A DNA stretch of 64,000 bases from Pelagicoccus mobilis (GCF_016595505.1 NZ_JAENIL010000015.1:62001-126000); one strand, 5' to 3'; shown: positions 1 through 9,691, numbered from the stretch's first letter. Notes: generated by a model from the letters alone, not told the origin. A program made the numbers and translations.

Positions 1-1108
1 GAGCCGACGGAAGTCTGAACCCGTGATCAACCAAAGTCGTCTTACGCGACCTGTCACCCGCGTACATCGCCCCAACCTGAGGAATCGTCACATGACTCTC
101 GTCTACAAAGAGCAGGAAATCCTTCTGGAAAAAGTCGATCAGACAGAATGGCCGCTCGCCAGGAGTTCGGCCTGACAAATGCATGGAATAGTTCTCAATG
201 CCACTGCAAAACCCGACCTCCTGCATCATCTCGATGTCGTAGTTCGTCCGCATGCTCAGCCGCTGAGCTTCCAGCAATTGTCCCTTCGACTCAAATTCCG
301 CAATACGCTCCTTGAGCTCCGACTTAATGTGTCCCACCGCATTCTCCATCTTCTCGCGAGTGGTAACGAACTGGTTTGCTGGATACAGGTGAAACTCCTC
401 CAAGTCCTGCAGCACATTTCCAGTCAGCGGATCAAATTCCGAAATACGCTCGATCTCATCACCCCAAAACTCGACTCGTAAGCCTTTTTCCAAATACGCG
501 GGCATAATATCCACCACGTCGCCACGCACTCTGAACCGGCCTCGTTCTAGATTGATGTCATTACGCTCGTAGAGAATCTCTACCAAGCCGTTTAAAAGCT
601 TCTCGCGCCCCAACTCCTCGCCAACCTTCAAAGGGATCATCAACTCCTGAAAGTCATCAGGCGAACCAAGACCATAGATGCAAGATACGCTAGCGATCAC
701 AATGACATCTCTGCGACTGATCAGGCTACTTGTGGTCGAGATTCGAAGGCGATCGATCTCATCGTTGATCGATGAATCCTTCTCGATGTAAGTATCAGAA
801 GAAGGCACATACGCCTCCGGCTGGTAGTAGTCGTAATAGCTGACGAAATACTCGACCGCATTCTCCGGAAAGAAGCGCTTAAATTCTGAATACAGCTGAG
901 CCGCTAGAGTCTTATTATGGGAAATGATAAGCGCCGGGCGATCCAACTCAGCAATGAGATTCGCCATTGAGAACGTCTTCCCGGAACCAGTCACGCCAAG
1001 CAGCGTCTGGTATTGGTTCCCATCACGAATCGAATCGAGCAGCGTCTCGATGGCCACCGGCTGGTCGCCAGTTGGCTGATAATCAGAGTTTAACTTAAAA
1101 AGCCCCAT
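1..1108 (-). CDS. uvrB: UvrABC system protein B, N-terminal part (gene runs off the window)
   Basis: Damage-recognition helicase-like subunit of nucleotide excision repair; it receives the lesion from UvrA and recruits UvrC. The minus strand reads from an ATG at 1108 through [17 protein letters not shown], Walker A GVTGSGKT at residues 38-45, [10 protein letters not shown], and the aromatic beta-hairpin region [20 protein letters not shown] that clamps the DNA strand. The frame is open to base 1, so about 369 of the usual 660-700 residues are visible. It starts 23 bases after the stop of the symporter gene and is the last visible gene of a long minus-strand run, so it may be co-transcribed with unrelated genes. 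No SOS box was seen in the short gap. Identification is secure. Confidence 0.97.
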   Translation of the reverse strand, partial: MGLFKLNSDYQPTGDQPVAIETLLDSIRDGNQYQTLLGVTGSGKTFSMANLIAELDRPALIISHNKTLAAQLYSEFKRFFPENAVEYFVSYYDYYQPEAYVPSSDTYIEKDSSINDEIDRLRISTTSSLISRRDVIVIASVSCIYGLGSPDDFQELMIPLKVGEELGREKLLNGLVEILYERNDINLERGRFRVRGDVVDIMPAYLEKGLRVEFWGDEIERISEFDPLTGNVLQDLEEFHLYPANQFVTTREKMENAVGHIKSELKERIAEFESKGQLLEAQRLSMRTNYDIEMMQEVGFCSGIENYSMHLSGRTPGERPFCLIDFFQKDFLLFVDESHVTIPQVGAMYAGDRSRKTTLVDHGFRLPSA

Positions 1109-1131
1109 CCTATACGGAACGAATAGCGAGC

Positions 1132-2406
1132 CTACGAGACCGCATCCGGATCAGAATCGTAGACCTCTTCGTCCAGCTGCCCTTCACTCTTTGCCACGAT
1201 ACAGGTCACAGCCGCGTCACCGGTCACGTTCACCGCTGTGCGTAACATGTCCAGAATTCGGTCGATCCCCACGATCAAACTAATCTTCTCGATGGGCAAG
1301 CCTACCTGATTGAGGACCATGGTGAGCATCACTAAGCCTACTCCCGGAACTCCGGCAGTACCGATCGACGCCAGTGTCGCCGTAACGATCACCATCAAAA
1401 TCTGGCCCACAGAAAGGTCGATTCCAGAAAGCTGAGCGATAAACACCGTCGCGACTCCCTGCATGATAGCAGTTCCATCCATATTGATCGTAGCGCCGAG
1501 CGGAACCGTGAAAGAGGCGGTGGAGTTTTTCACCCCAAGCTTCTTCTCCGCAGTCTCCAGAGTCACCGGCAAAGTCGCGTTGCTGCTCGCCGTACTGAAC
1601 GCGAAGATCTGCACCTTGTAGAAATTCTTTAAGAACTGAATAGGGCTCAAACCGCTCAGCAGCTTGAGCAAACTTGGGTAAACAACCAGAGCATGAACAA
1701 TCAACGCCAGTATCACCAAGCCGAAGTACATTCCCAACTGGGCAATCGCTCCTAAGCCCTCATTTGCGAACACCACCGTAATCTTAGCAAATACGCCGTA
1801 AGGAGCGATCAGCATCAAAACGGTCACGAGCTTAAGCACGATCTCGTTAAGGTCCTCAAACAGCTTCAATACACGTTGTCCTGGCTCGCCGGATACAACC
1901 ATCGCCAAGCCAAACAGGATGGAAAAAACGATAATCTGAAGCATGTTTCCTTCCGCCATCGCCTTTACCGGATTCGTCGGAAACATATTCGTAATCACCT
2001 GGCAAATCGTCGGAGCTTCCTCCACGGCAACCGCGCTTCCGGAGTCGATCGACTCCAGGCCAACGCCTGGTTTGAAAACGAACGCCAAAGCCATCGCTAT
2101 CGAAATCGCGATACAGGTAGTGAGCAGGTAAAGAGAAACGGTTTTAAGCCCGATCTTACCCAGCTTTCGCACATCATCCATCGCCGCCGTACCACAGACC
2201 AGAGAGACGAAGACCAACGGAACGACGAGAAGCTTCAAGGAGCTGATAAAAATGTCGCCCACCATCTTCAAGAGGCCGCCCAATATCTGGTGCCTTACCA
2301 GCGGCTCCTCTTGCCAGCCCAATTGGTTAACAATGATTCCAAGCACAAGGCCAAGAACCATCGCGATCAAAATGTTGCGGGTCAGTTTCGAGTTAGAAAT
2401 TTCCAT
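1132..2406 (-). CDS. Dicarboxylate/amino acid:cation symporter (DAACS family)
   Basis: Secondary transporter of the GltP/DctA type that imports glutamate, aspartate or C4-dicarboxylates with Na+ or H+ across the inner membrane. The 424-residue length, the repeated hydrophobic segments, the serine-rich re-entrant hairpin [10 protein letters not shown] near residue 268 and the [12 protein letters not shown] motif near residue 303 are the family signatures. The last 20 residues are acidic. It lies 9 bases downstream of the HAD gene and 23 bases upstream of uvrB on the same strand, so it is probably in one transcript with them. Substrate cannot be told from sequence alone; a serine/threonine or glutamate symporter of the same family is equally possible. 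Confidence 0.92.
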   Translation of the reverse strand: MEISNSKLTRNILIAMVLGLVLGIIVNQLGWQEEPLVRHQILGGLLKMVGDIFISSLKLLVVPLVFVSLVCGTAAMDDVRKLGKIGLKTVSLYLLTTCIAISIAMALAFVFKPGVGLESIDSGSAVAVEEAPTICQVITNMFPTNPVKAMAEGNMLQIIVFSILFGLAMVVSGEPGQRVLKLFEDLNEIVLKLVTVLMLIAPYGVFAKITVVFANEGLGAIAQLGMYFGLVILALIVHALVVYPSLLKLLSGLSPIQFLKNFYKVQIFAFSTASSNATLPVTLETAEKKLGVKNSTASFTVPLGATINMDGTAIMQGVATVFIAQLSGIDLSVGQILMVIVTATLASIGTAGVPGVGLVMLTMVLNQVGLPIEKISLIVGIDRILDMLRTAVNVTGDAAVTCIVAKSEGQLDEEVYDSDPDAVS

Positions 2407-2415
2407 AGCGTGTTC

Positions 2416-3099
2416 CTAGAATTTGGACCTTTTCCGAAAGACAGTATCTATCAAGGACTTTAGGTCGATCTCTTCAAAACTATTTACAGCAAGAGCAACG
2501 CCAACATCGAGCAAAGACGAAAGCGGATTAGTCGTCGCGATACCCACAACCGTCATTCCCGCAGCCAATCCTGCTTCAATCCCAGAGAACGAGTCCTCAA
2601 ACACCACGCAGTTTGCAGGATCTCTCCCTATTCTCTCAGCCGCCTTTAAAAACACCTCCGGATCCGGCTTGCCACGCGACACGTCTCCAGCCGCCACCAC
2701 TTGTTCGAACATCCCCGACAAGCCGATGATCTCGGTCACCGCGTCAATATTCTCACGAGGAGTCGACGAGCCAACCGCTCTGGCCATGTCCCCTTTCACC
2801 AACGATTCCAGAAAAGCCTGCACTCCCGGCAGCGGCTGCAGGCCACTGCGCCGTACGATCTCGCGGTACGCCGCTTCCTTCTCGTCGCCGAGCCGCTTGA
2901 TCTCATCCGGATCCTCCGACCACTTGAGCAAAGTTGGAATGATCAATTCGTTCCGCTTACCGAAGCCTAGCTTGAAATGCCCCTCAAACAGCGGAAGCCC
3001 ATTGCGTTCCGCCACGACCTCCCAGCTCTCTTCATGCTGCTGAGACGAATCGACGACAACCCCGTCCCAGTCGAAAATAAATCCAATTTCCTTTTCCAT
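2416..3099 (-). CDS. HAD-superfamily phosphatase, beta-phosphoglucomutase/phosphatase-like
   Basis: Cytosolic HAD subfamily IA enzyme, a hydrolase of small phosphorylated metabolites or a phosphoglucomutase. Motif I is DWDGVVVDS (nucleophile Asp10 and acid/base Asp12), motif II GSSTPRENID, motif III K-PDPEVF and motif IV VVFEDSFSGIEAG, all in order, with a helical cap between motifs I and II. The length of 227 residues is normal for the subgroup. Methionine of the usual DMDG is replaced by tryptophan (DWDG), which is seen in other family members. It sits 12 bases after the membrane protein gene and 9 before the symporter. The physiological substrate is not evident. Confidence 0.88.
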   Translation of the reverse strand: MEKEIGFIFDWDGVVVDSSQQHEESWEVVAERNGLPLFEGHFKLGFGKRNELIIPTLLKWSEDPDEIKRLGDEKEAAYREIVRRSGLQPLPGVQAFLESLVKGDMARAVGSSTPRENIDAVTEIIGLSGMFEQVVAAGDVSRGKPDPEVFLKAAERIGRDPANCVVFEDSFSGIEAGLAAGMTVVGIATTNPLSSLLDVGVALAVNSFEEIDLKSLIDTVFRKRSKF

Positions 3100-3111
3100 G
3101 CCTATTCGCTC

Positions 3112-4512
3112 CTAAACACCCAACACCTTCAAAACGCCACTCCACAAACCTCTCCAAAAGCGAGAGGCCTGATTCGCTTCCTCTTCTGTGATCTCCTGAC
3201 AGATAAACGCTCCTTTTCCTCGAAAAACATCATCGAACAATGGGTTAAATCCTCGAAAATACGACCAAAACGTTTCCGCCCGAACAACCCCGTATCCAAG
3301 ATCTGGAGTGAACCCGATCGTCGCGATCTGATTTGAGCGCCGTCCTTGCTCGGACCCCGTATTCATTTCCTCAAATCGTACGCCGCGAACTCCGCTAACG
3401 ACGACCGCACTCGCGCCTTCGAAAATGAAATAGCGAAACTGGAAACTCAACCAAGCCTGAGGGTGAAACAAACGCCAACGCCGAGTAATTTTCACCCTCT
3501 CGCCGCTACGCGAAATCAAGCCAGCAACAGAACTCGGCCGAATCACCATCTTTCCCCCTTCTGGAATCTCCACGATCGCTACCTCTAGCTCCGCCCGACG
3601 TTGAGGCGAAACCGTGACATTCCCTGCGTTCCCATCCATTCCCGAAAATTCCACCATTTCGGTCAGGCCCGCCGCTAAGCAAGTTGCAGGTATCGACCAA
3701 TCCAGTACAAAGCGAGTTTGCTTGGACAAGCACTCGTCCGACGCTTGAAGATAGGACTCCTTCACCCAAAGCTTCTGACCTTTCTCCAAATTTACAGACG
3801 CGGACACCCCCGCTTCCGAAAGCTCCGGAAGCGGCAGCGTTTCTTTCCAAAGTCGAATCGGCCCCGCGATAGCCAGAACGGGAGCCCAAAGATAGAACGC
3901 AAAGAGCTTCCACAATACAGGCAGCAAAATCGCGCTTGCCAGCGCCACCACAAGATAGGGCTTCATCCGTACCCACGCTTCCTCGAGATGTTCGACAAAG
4001 CGAGAAGACTCACCTTCAAGCTCACTGATCCTCCCCTCGAGTCCCCGAGCTTCATCGCTAAAGGCGATTCGATCTATCCTTTCCTGCGATTGCTCAGAGG
4101 TAAGCTTCTTACGACGCTCGATCTCCGTTAGCCTGTCCGCCTTCGCTTGCTCCAACTCGGCTTCGACTTCCGCTCGCTCTTCGGAACTCATCGTAAACAG
4201 ACGTTCAATGCTCTTCAAAATCCCGTCACGAAACTCTATAGCACGCTCCAAAGCCTCGATGTTTCGACGAGCCGACTCGATTTCCTCGCCGAGCTCAATC
4301 AGACGCTTATGCGAAGTCTCTAACTCCGCATAAACCACGCTTGCTCGCTCTTGCAGTTGAGAAAGCTCCGCGACCCGCTCTCCTTCGTCTGAATAGCTCC
4401 GCTTAACGAATATCCAGAGAGCGAATACACCGATGGCCAATGCCGCTACAGTCGCCCAAACGATTCCCTTCCCCAGAAACCATTTGGCAAACTTAAGCAG
4501 AATCAGCGGCAT
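3112..4512 (-). CDS. Hypothetical membrane protein with coiled coil and C-terminal beta-rich domain
   Basis: I do not recognise this protein. From the ATG at 4512 it is 466 residues: a transmembrane helix at about residues 10-32, a long charged coiled coil (about 40-180, rich in Glu, Arg and Leu), a second hydrophobic segment (KPYLVVALASAILLPVLW, about 185-205), then a beta-rich domain to the end. The tail has a faint resemblance to AIM24-like domains (repeated short strands, GKGAFICQE near the end) that I cannot confirm. The open frame extends upstream to a TTG at 4563, overlapping cysC, but the ATG at 4512 gives a clean 22-base gap. It is between cysC and the HAD gene in one directon. Confidence 0.7.
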   Translation of the reverse strand: MPLILLKFAKWFLGKGIVWATVAALAIGVFALWIFVKRSYSDEGERVAELSQLQERASVVYAELETSHKRLIELGEEIESARRNIEALERAIEFRDGILKSIERLFTMSSEERAEVEAELEQAKADRLTEIERRKKLTSEQSQERIDRIAFSDEARGLEGRISELEGESSRFVEHLEEAWVRMKPYLVVALASAILLPVLWKLFAFYLWAPVLAIAGPIRLWKETLPLPELSEAGVSASVNLEKGQKLWVKESYLQASDECLSKQTRFVLDWSIPATCLAAGLTEMVEFSGMDGNAGNVTVSPQRRAELEVAIVEIPEGGKMVIRPSSVAGLISRSGERVKITRRWRLFHPQAWLSFQFRYFIFEGASAVVVSGVRGVRFEEMNTGSEQGRRSNQIATIGFTPDLGYGVVRAETFWSYFRGFNPLFDDVFRGKGAFICQEITEEEANQASRFWRGLWSGVLKVLGV

Positions 4513-4534
4513 CGCTTCATCAATAAATATAGAT

Positions 4535-5137
4535 CTAGACGTCGCGTTCGACTCTCGGAGCAACGAACTCCAGAAGGCTCTGCAACGACTCCTCTACGCT
4601 CTGGGCTTCTGTATCGATTACCAAGTCGCTCGTCTCCGGCTCCTCAAATCCAGAATCCTTGCCCGTGAAATTTGGAACCAGCCCTTTCTCTACCTTCGCA
4701 TAAAGCCCCTTCACGTCCCGCTCCTTGCATGTTTCGAACGACGCCTTCACGTAAATCTCGATCAGATTCTCCTTGCCGATAACCTCCCGAGCGAGCGTGC
4801 GGAGCTCTTCGGTCGGAGTGATAAACGAATTGAGAGTGATCATCCCCGAATCCGCAAAAAGCTTCGAAACTTCGGCGATTCGTCGGATGTTTTCCCGTCG
4901 GTCGTCCTCGCTGAATCCAAGCCCCGCGTTCAATCCCGTGCGGATATTGTCCCCGTCCAGCACGTACACGTGCTTCCCTGCATTGTAGAGGGATTTCTCC
5001 AAAGCGATTGCCAAGGTGCTTTTGCCAGAACCTGATAAACCGCACAGCCAAACCACTTTTCCTTTTTGGCCTAATGAAACCTCTCGGTCCGCCTGAGTGA
5101 GAAGTCGGTCAGAAATCGGGTGTAAATTCTCGTCCAT
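4535..5137 (-). CDS. cysC: Adenylyl-sulfate (APS) kinase
   Basis: Phosphorylates APS at the 3'-hydroxyl with ATP to give PAPS, the second step of sulfate activation. Seen: P-loop GLSGSGKS, the DGDN motif, RRENIRRIAEV, and the closing KGLYAKVEKGLVPNFTG segment with the DSGFEEP region that contacts APS. The open frame reaches a TTG at 5176, but the ATG at 5137 gives MDENLHPISDRLLTQADRE, which aligns with the usual CysC N-terminus, so I chose that (200 residues). Other bacteria often fuse CysC to CysN; here it is a stand-alone enzyme about 7.4 kb from cysDN and embedded in an ABC transporter/uvrB gene run. Confidence 0.95.
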   Translation of the reverse strand: MDENLHPISDRLLTQADREVSLGQKGKVVWLCGLSGSGKSTLAIALEKSLYNAGKHVYVLDGDNIRTGLNAGLGFSEDDRRENIRRIAEVSKLFADSGMITLNSFITPTEELRTLAREVIGKENLIEIYVKASFETCKERDVKGLYAKVEKGLVPNFTGKDSGFEEPETSDLVIDTEAQSVEESLQSLLEFVAPRVERDV

Positions 5138-5191
5138 ATCTGCTGCGAATACTCTGCGAAGCACGTCCAAGCGCAAGCCTAAGACGCGAAG

Positions 5192-5941
5192 CTAATCACT
5201 CCGGCCAAGCACGGCGCCGATTTCCGCAATCCTCTGCGCTACCAAAGGCTTCAATGCCGAATGATCGTCATCAGGTAAAGTCGCGTAGTGTTTTTTCAGA
5301 TACTCGTACGCTTCGAGAGTTCGACCATTCTCGACGAGGAGTTCCGCGTATACACGACTCACGAAATACGGAGAATTGCTCTTTTCCAACGCCTCGCCGA
5401 ACTGAGCGATCGCATTTTCCAGATCCCCCAACTTCTGCCAGTAAATAGTGCCCCGCTCCAAAGGAATCTCATACCGGTCCTCCAATTCCGCCGGTGCTTT
5501 ATCCAAAAATCTTAAAGCGCGCCTGCCTTGCTTCAAACGGATGGCGACTCCTTCAGCATCCGATTCGTCATAGAGCCGCTCCATCTCGTCATCGCCCACC
5601 TGCCACACGGGCATGTCGTTCGCAATGATTCGAGCTCCATCTATCCAGAAATAAAGCGAGTTCGGGTTGAGAGCGACCGCTAGCTGCATCTTCTCCAAGA
5701 CTTCGTTTACCCGTCGGTACTGCCACTCACCATACATCGCGATCCAAACGAGATTCGCCGCCACATTGCGGTAGCCTCCTAGCACAGCCAAGGAAACGCC
5801 TTGCCCTAAGTTTCCGGACAATCCCGCCAAAACCTGAACATCCGACTCTCTCGCAACCTCCCGCTCCAACGGCCGAACCAGCACCCCCACCAAAAGCGAA
5901 GCTGCCAACCAGACGAGAAAAAGCCGCACCCTAAAACTCAC
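5192..5941 (-). CDS. TPR-like protein with N-terminal membrane anchor
   Basis: Function unknown. The first 22 residues (FLVWLAASLLVGVLV) form a signal or anchor helix. The rest has helical repeats of the tetratricopeptide kind: ALNPNSLYFWIDGA near residue 90 and LGDLENAIAQFGEALEKS near 165-185 are recognisable TPR helices. It overlaps the 3' end of the ABC permease gene by 11 bases and is 54 bases upstream of the cysC ATG, so it is translated together with the ABC exporter and may be a periplasm-facing partner of it; that role is inference from position. Length is 249 residues. Confidence 0.75.
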   Translation of the reverse strand: MSFRVRLFLVWLAASLLVGVLVRPLEREVARESDVQVLAGLSGNLGQGVSLAVLGGYRNVAANLVWIAMYGEWQYRRVNEVLEKMQLAVALNPNSLYFWIDGARIIANDMPVWQVGDDEMERLYDESDAEGVAIRLKQGRRALRFLDKAPAELEDRYEIPLERGTIYWQKLGDLENAIAQFGEALEKSNSPYFVSRVYAELLVENGRTLEAYEYLKKHYATLPDDDHSALKPLVAQRIAEIGAVLGRSD

Positions 5942-6755
5942 GATTCTTCAGTACTAACGCCGCAAGACATCCATACAATGTAGCGTAAACGCCAGCATAC
6001 AGAACTAAACCAACAACCTGGCCTCCATCAAAAGAGGAGGCCCCAAATGCTGCCGCTCCCAAATCAAATAGCCTCAAGTCAGGAACGATCAACGAGAGAA
6101 AGCCAGAAACCGAAAACAAAGACGCCTCCCCCTGGTTCCATTGCTCTACCAACACGCCCCTCAATTGACCGATTATCCACGCAAAAAATCCCATGAACAC
6201 AGCAAACATTGAAGAGCTGGCGTAGCTTGAGAAAAATGCAGTGATACACGCCAAGACCATCAGCCGCATACACTGCATCGCCGCGAAAAGCAATACTCCC
6301 AGATAATTGATCGAATCCTCGCTCGCGATTTCGCTACCCGATCGGGCGATTATCTGAGACTCCCGTATCCACAAAGCCAATATCAACGCCAAAGCGAGCA
6401 TGCCGACGAAACAGCAAACCGTCCCCCACGCGCCAATCAGTTTCCCAAGCAAGAACTCTCCTCGCGAAACAGGTTTCGCCAAAATCGGAAGTACTGTGCG
6501 ATGCTCGATCTCCCCAAAAATCAACTGCACTGTAGCCACTACCGCTACGATCGAGCCAAACAAGGTCATCGCCCCAAAGCCGAAGTCAGCGATGAATCGA
6601 AGCTCACCGCTCCCGAGGTTGAACTCCTGAAAATACAAGCCGCCGGCCAACGATACAACTCCAGTAACAAGCAGCAGCAAGAACAGGCGCATCCGAATCG
6701 CTTCTCGAAACGTGTTCCCCGCAATCGCGAGCGTCCTCTGAATTGCGGCCCTCAC
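5931..6755 (-). CDS. ABC-2 type transporter permease
   Basis: Membrane component of an ABC exporter, 274 residues with about six hydrophobic helices. The motif ILAKPVSRGEFLLGK near residues 90-105 is typical of ABC-2 permeases of the NosY/YhaP kind. The start is GTG at 6755, sharing GTGA with the TGA stop of the upstream ATPase gene, a classical translational-coupling overlap. The ATPase gene (6752-7615) precedes it and a TPR-like gene follows with an 11-base overlap, forming a compact export operon. The exported substrate cannot be inferred. Confidence 0.9.
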   Translation of the reverse strand: MRAAIQRTLAIAGNTFREAIRMRLFLLLLVTGVVSLAGGLYFQEFNLGSGELRFIADFGFGAMTLFGSIVAVVATVQLIFGEIEHRTVLPILAKPVSRGEFLLGKLIGAWGTVCCFVGMLALALILALWIRESQIIARSGSEIASEDSINYLGVLLFAAMQCMRLMVLACITAFFSSYASSSMFAVFMGFFAWIIGQLRGVLVEQWNQGEASLFSVSGFLSLIVPDLRLFDLGAAAFGASSFDGGQVVGLVLYAGVYATLYGCLAALVLKNREF

Positions 6756-7615
6756 TCGCCCTCCTCCTGATTCGAATCTTCTCTCACCAATCGTCGGAAA
6801 AGGTCCTCAAGATCGTTTCGTCCCGGTCTCACGCGTCCACCTCTCTCTCGAGCGAAGCTTACCACTTCCTGGCGCTCCCTCTCATCCAAGCCATCCAATT
6901 CCAAAGCAGAGTCATCGCCATCTCCAAGGAGATCTTCGATTTTGCCGTGGGCCAGCAATCGCCCCCTATTAAGGATTCCCACGTGATCACACAGATCCTG
7001 CACTTGCGTCAGCAAATGCGAACAAAGCAGCACCGTCTTCCCCTGCTTCTTAAGCGAAACGACAAACTCCCCCACTTCCGCCGCCCCGACCGGATCCACT
7101 CCAGCGGTCGGCTCGTCTAAAATCAGGATATCGGGATCCCCAACCAGTGCCTGAGCAAACCCAAGACGCTGCAACATCCCTTTCGAATAAGTGCCCACCT
7201 TTCGATCCATAGCGTCCTCGAGGCCAAATCGAACAAGCAACTCCACGATCCGCTCTTCCAACAGTCTCTTCTTTATACCAAGCAACGTTCCGAAAAAACG
7301 CATCAACTCACGACCGCTTAGAAAGCTATGATAATAGGGCGCGTCCGGCAGGTAGCCGATCCGAGAGCGAGCCTCACGGGAATCCGGAGACAAGCCAAAG
7401 ATCGAAGCACTCCCGGCAGAAGGCTTCGATAAGCCTAGCAACATTCGAATGGTGGTGCTCTTTCCAGAACCGTTCGGACCAAGGAGTCCGTAGACGGAAT
7501 TTTCTCGAATCGAGAGCGTCAAATGATCAACGGCCCGCAAATACTTCCCTCGCTCTGCGAGCGAGAAGTCCTTAGTGAGCCCTTCTAGCTCAATCGCCTG
7601 GACCTCGTTTGCCAA
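6752..7615 (-). CDS. ABC transporter ATP-binding protein
   Basis: Energises the neighbouring ABC-2 permease. Walker A LLGPNGSGKST, Q-loop region YLPDAPYYHSFLSG, signature YSKGMLQRLGFAQAL (a Y-S-K-G-M variant of LSGGQ common in the CcmA/NatA group), Walker B ILILDEPTAGVDP and the switch histidine in LCSHLLTQ are all present in 287 residues. The reading frame starts with TTG at 7615 directly after the TAG stop of the acylphosphatase gene, so it depends on translational coupling. The C-terminal 60 residues form the short regulatory extension usual for this group. Confidence 0.95.
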   Translation of the reverse strand: MANEVQAIELEGLTKDFSLAERGKYLRAVDHLTLSIRENSVYGLLGPNGSGKSTTIRMLLGLSKPSAGSASIFGLSPDSREARSRIGYLPDAPYYHSFLSGRELMRFFGTLLGIKKRLLEERIVELLVRFGLEDAMDRKVGTYSKGMLQRLGFAQALVGDPDILILDEPTAGVDPVGAAEVGEFVVSLKKQGKTVLLCSHLLTQVQDLCDHVGILNRGRLLAHGKIEDLLGDGDDSALELDGLDERERQEVVSFARERGGRVRPGRNDLEDLFRRLVREDSNQEEGE

Positions 7616-7900
7616 CTAAGCGATGCGGAAGGTTGTGAAGACTTTGTGACGAATCCCGTCGCTCAACTCGGTCTTTCGCACAAAAGCGTCCAGTTCGTCT
7701 TCGATCGTGGCGATCATGCCACGGCACTCAGACTCTTCTCCCTCGATCTCCAGCTCTACTCGACCATCCGCCAAATTCTTAACAAACCCCGTAACTTCGT
7801 ACCCTTTGGCGATTTGAGCCGTCGAGTACCGGAACCCCACTCCTTGCACGTGGCCCGAAAAGTAGGCGAGAAGAAAAAACGTCGAGTCTGGATCGTTCAT
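7616..7900 (-). CDS. acyP: Acylphosphatase
   Basis: Small cytosolic enzyme that hydrolyses acyl phosphates. The signature GHVQGVGFR supplies the phosphate-binding loop and catalytic arginine, and [14 protein letters not shown] supplies the catalytic asparagine. I chose the ATG at 7900 because it gives 94 residues, the family size, and has AAGGGG 4-9 bases upstream as a ribosome-binding site. A longer frame to an ATG at 7951 (111 residues) adds an unconserved basic segment and has no such site. It is the first gene of the minus-strand run that continues with the ABC exporter; the gap to the divergent gene at 8083 must hold its promoter. Confidence 0.93.
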   Translation of the reverse strand: MNDPDSTFFLLAYFSGHVQGVGFRYSTAQIAKGYEVTGFVKNLADGRVELEIEGEESECRGMIATIEDELDAFVRKTELSDGIRHKVFTTFRIA

Positions 7901-8082
7901 AAGCCCCTTATAAACAGCTATAAACACGAACCTCCAGCGAATTTTCTCCATTATGAAAATTCACAGGAACTAATAACTATGTGAATAACGTATCAGAAAT
8001 AATAACTAAAAGTATTCGGTTGCATCGCTGAGGGCATCCCCATACGTTCCCGCGTCTTTTTAAAAAGCCTGTCAACAGACGC

Positions 8083-8742
8083 ATGGGAAACTACGAAAGC
8101 GACGCCAATCCAAACGAAGAATGGGAAGATAGCTGGGAAACCGGCTATAACGAATTTAGCTGGGAACAGTATCTCCAGGCCGAAGGCCAAGAGGTTACCA
8201 AATACCAGGCCATCTACAGCAAGCTGATCCGTAGCGCCAACAGGCTCGACGAAGTGGCCCTCTACATGGGCTGGCAACCAAATGCGGACAATCAAGATCC
8301 AGAACGCCCGCAAGAAGAGAGCCCCAAGGCGACTCACCCCTACACTTTGCACCGCCATCCTCTGTTCGTATCCAGCAAAGCCCTTCACGGCTGGCTCATC
8401 GAACAATGGGGACGTCGTATCTCACTCGCCCCTGAAGCCGTCGACGCAAGTTCAGCGCTCGCGTACCAGTCTACTCTAACCGAGTCGGACTACTACGGCC
8501 TTCTAGCAGTGACTGCCCTAGATATAGATGATTTCGCTTTGGCGATCGCCTACTTCAAACGAGGTATGGTCTCGCTCAACAAAGCGCTCGGCATGCTCTC
8601 CGACTTCGACTCCCTGCAGATCGAAGCCGTCTCGCTCTACGCGAAACACGCTCGAATTCGCCTTTTCGACATTCGAGAAATCTGGCTACGAGTCACCTCC
8701 GATTGTCGAGCGACCATCGCGAGAGGCTCAGAGGAAGACTAG
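8083..8742 (+). CDS. Hypothetical acidic protein
   Basis: I do not recognise it. It has 219 residues, no signal peptide or membrane helix, and a very acidic, Trp/Tyr-rich N-terminus (NEEWEDSWETGYNEFSWEQY). The middle and C-terminal parts are helical, with ALDIDDFALAIAYFKRGMVSLN near residues 145-170 looking like one tetratricopeptide-type hairpin. It is divergent from the acylphosphatase operon and followed after 77 bases by another gene of unclear function on the same strand, possibly in one transcript. Codon usage resembles the neighbours. Confidence 0.7.
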   Translation: MGNYESDANPNEEWEDSWETGYNEFSWEQYLQAEGQEVTKYQAIYSKLIRSANRLDEVALYMGWQPNADNQDPERPQEESPKATHPYTLHRHPLFVSSKALHGWLIEQWGRRISLAPEAVDASSALAYQSTLTESDYYGLLAVTALDIDDFALAIAYFKRGMVSLNKALGMLSDFDSLQIEAVSLYAKHARIRLFDIREIWLRVTSDCRATIARGSEED

Positions 8743-8819
8743 GCTCCTGCCCCCACCGGCCGCGCTTCCTTAGCCAACCCACCTCCTCCACCCACCCACG
8801 ATCCTATTCCTAAACCGCC

Positions 8820-9632
8820 ATGACTCAAAAGAGATCTAAGGTATCCGCTTTGATCCAAGGAGCCCTCTGTCCAGAACGCAGACAAACCCGCTCCCTCCTT
8901 CGCAAGGCATCCCGTGGCAATGTACACGCATTCATGCAGGCGGTGACGCCGTACATGAGCCTCGTCTCAGAGTATCTTTACCTCGCCGGCTTCACTGAAC
9001 AAAAAGCGCGCCTCCTCGAGCTTACTCGCGTGCTTTGCGATTGCTGGCGCTACCTTCCCTACACTCGACGCGTTTCCGACTTCGAACGCTTTCTCCAGGT
9101 CCGTCTGGAGCGCTCACAAGAGCAGGCCGTTCCAAGCTTTGACGGCGTCCATAAAGTGCTCAACGGCTTGAGCCATGATGGCCGCTTCCTCCTCGTCGCT
9201 CGCGTATTCCATGATTGGAGCCACAAAGCGCTAAAACTCTCCCTGAGAACACGCACAAGCGAAATCCGCGAAACTCTCCTCAATCTTCGTTGCGCCCTCT
9301 GCGGCGTCGAAACCGACAAGCTTAGCTACGTCGAGCTCGCCCAGGTCTCCCGCGTAAACGAAATGCTGGAAGGCACCCACTCCGACAAGATCTGCCGGAA
9401 GATCGAAAAGGAAGTCGGCAACCAATACCACGCCCTCCAATTCAAGGCAGATTGGCTCGTGTATCGTTGCGAACTGGCGGACCTCCAAACGGAGATGACT
9501 CTCAATGGCGAACAGATTGCTGAACTGTCTGATGCGACCATCAAACAGATCAAGCAGCAACCCATGGAAAAGCCCCGTCTCTACGACAGCTTGATCAACC
9601 AGATCTCATTTAATCGCCTCCCGTTGCTTTAG
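8820..9632 (+). CDS. Hypothetical protein resembling a degenerate ECF sigma factor
   Basis: No certain family. Two segments look like the two domains of an ECF sigma factor. Residues about 25-95 (LLRKASRGNVHAFMQAV, then SEYLYLAGFTEQKARLLELT and FERFLQVRL) match the spacing of region 2: a RGN-x-AF start, an aromatic core helix and a closing W/F-x-x-L helix. Residues about 118-165 (LNGLSHDGRFLLVARVFHDW, then RTSEIRETLLNLRCALCG) match region 4 (L-x-x-L-x-x-x-x-R, EI, and a recognition-like helix). The acidic -10 binding motif of true region 2 is missing. A further 100 residues follow. It could be an anti-sigma partner, a pseudo-sigma or chance similarity. Confidence 0.6.
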   Translation: MTQKRSKVSALIQGALCPERRQTRSLLRKASRGNVHAFMQAVTPYMSLVSEYLYLAGFTEQKARLLELTRVLCDCWRYLPYTRRVSDFERFLQVRLERSQEQAVPSFDGVHKVLNGLSHDGRFLLVARVFHDWSHKALKLSLRTRTSEIRETLLNLRCALCGVETDKLSYVELAQVSRVNEMLEGTHSDKICRKIEKEVGNQYHALQFKADWLVYRCELADLQTEMTLNGEQIAELSDATIKQIKQQPMEKPRLYDSLINQISFNRLPLL

Positions 9633-9691
9633 GAGGGGTTCTTGGAGCGAATTTCAGCCCGAACCTTGCTCGCCTATCTAGCAGACCGTAC

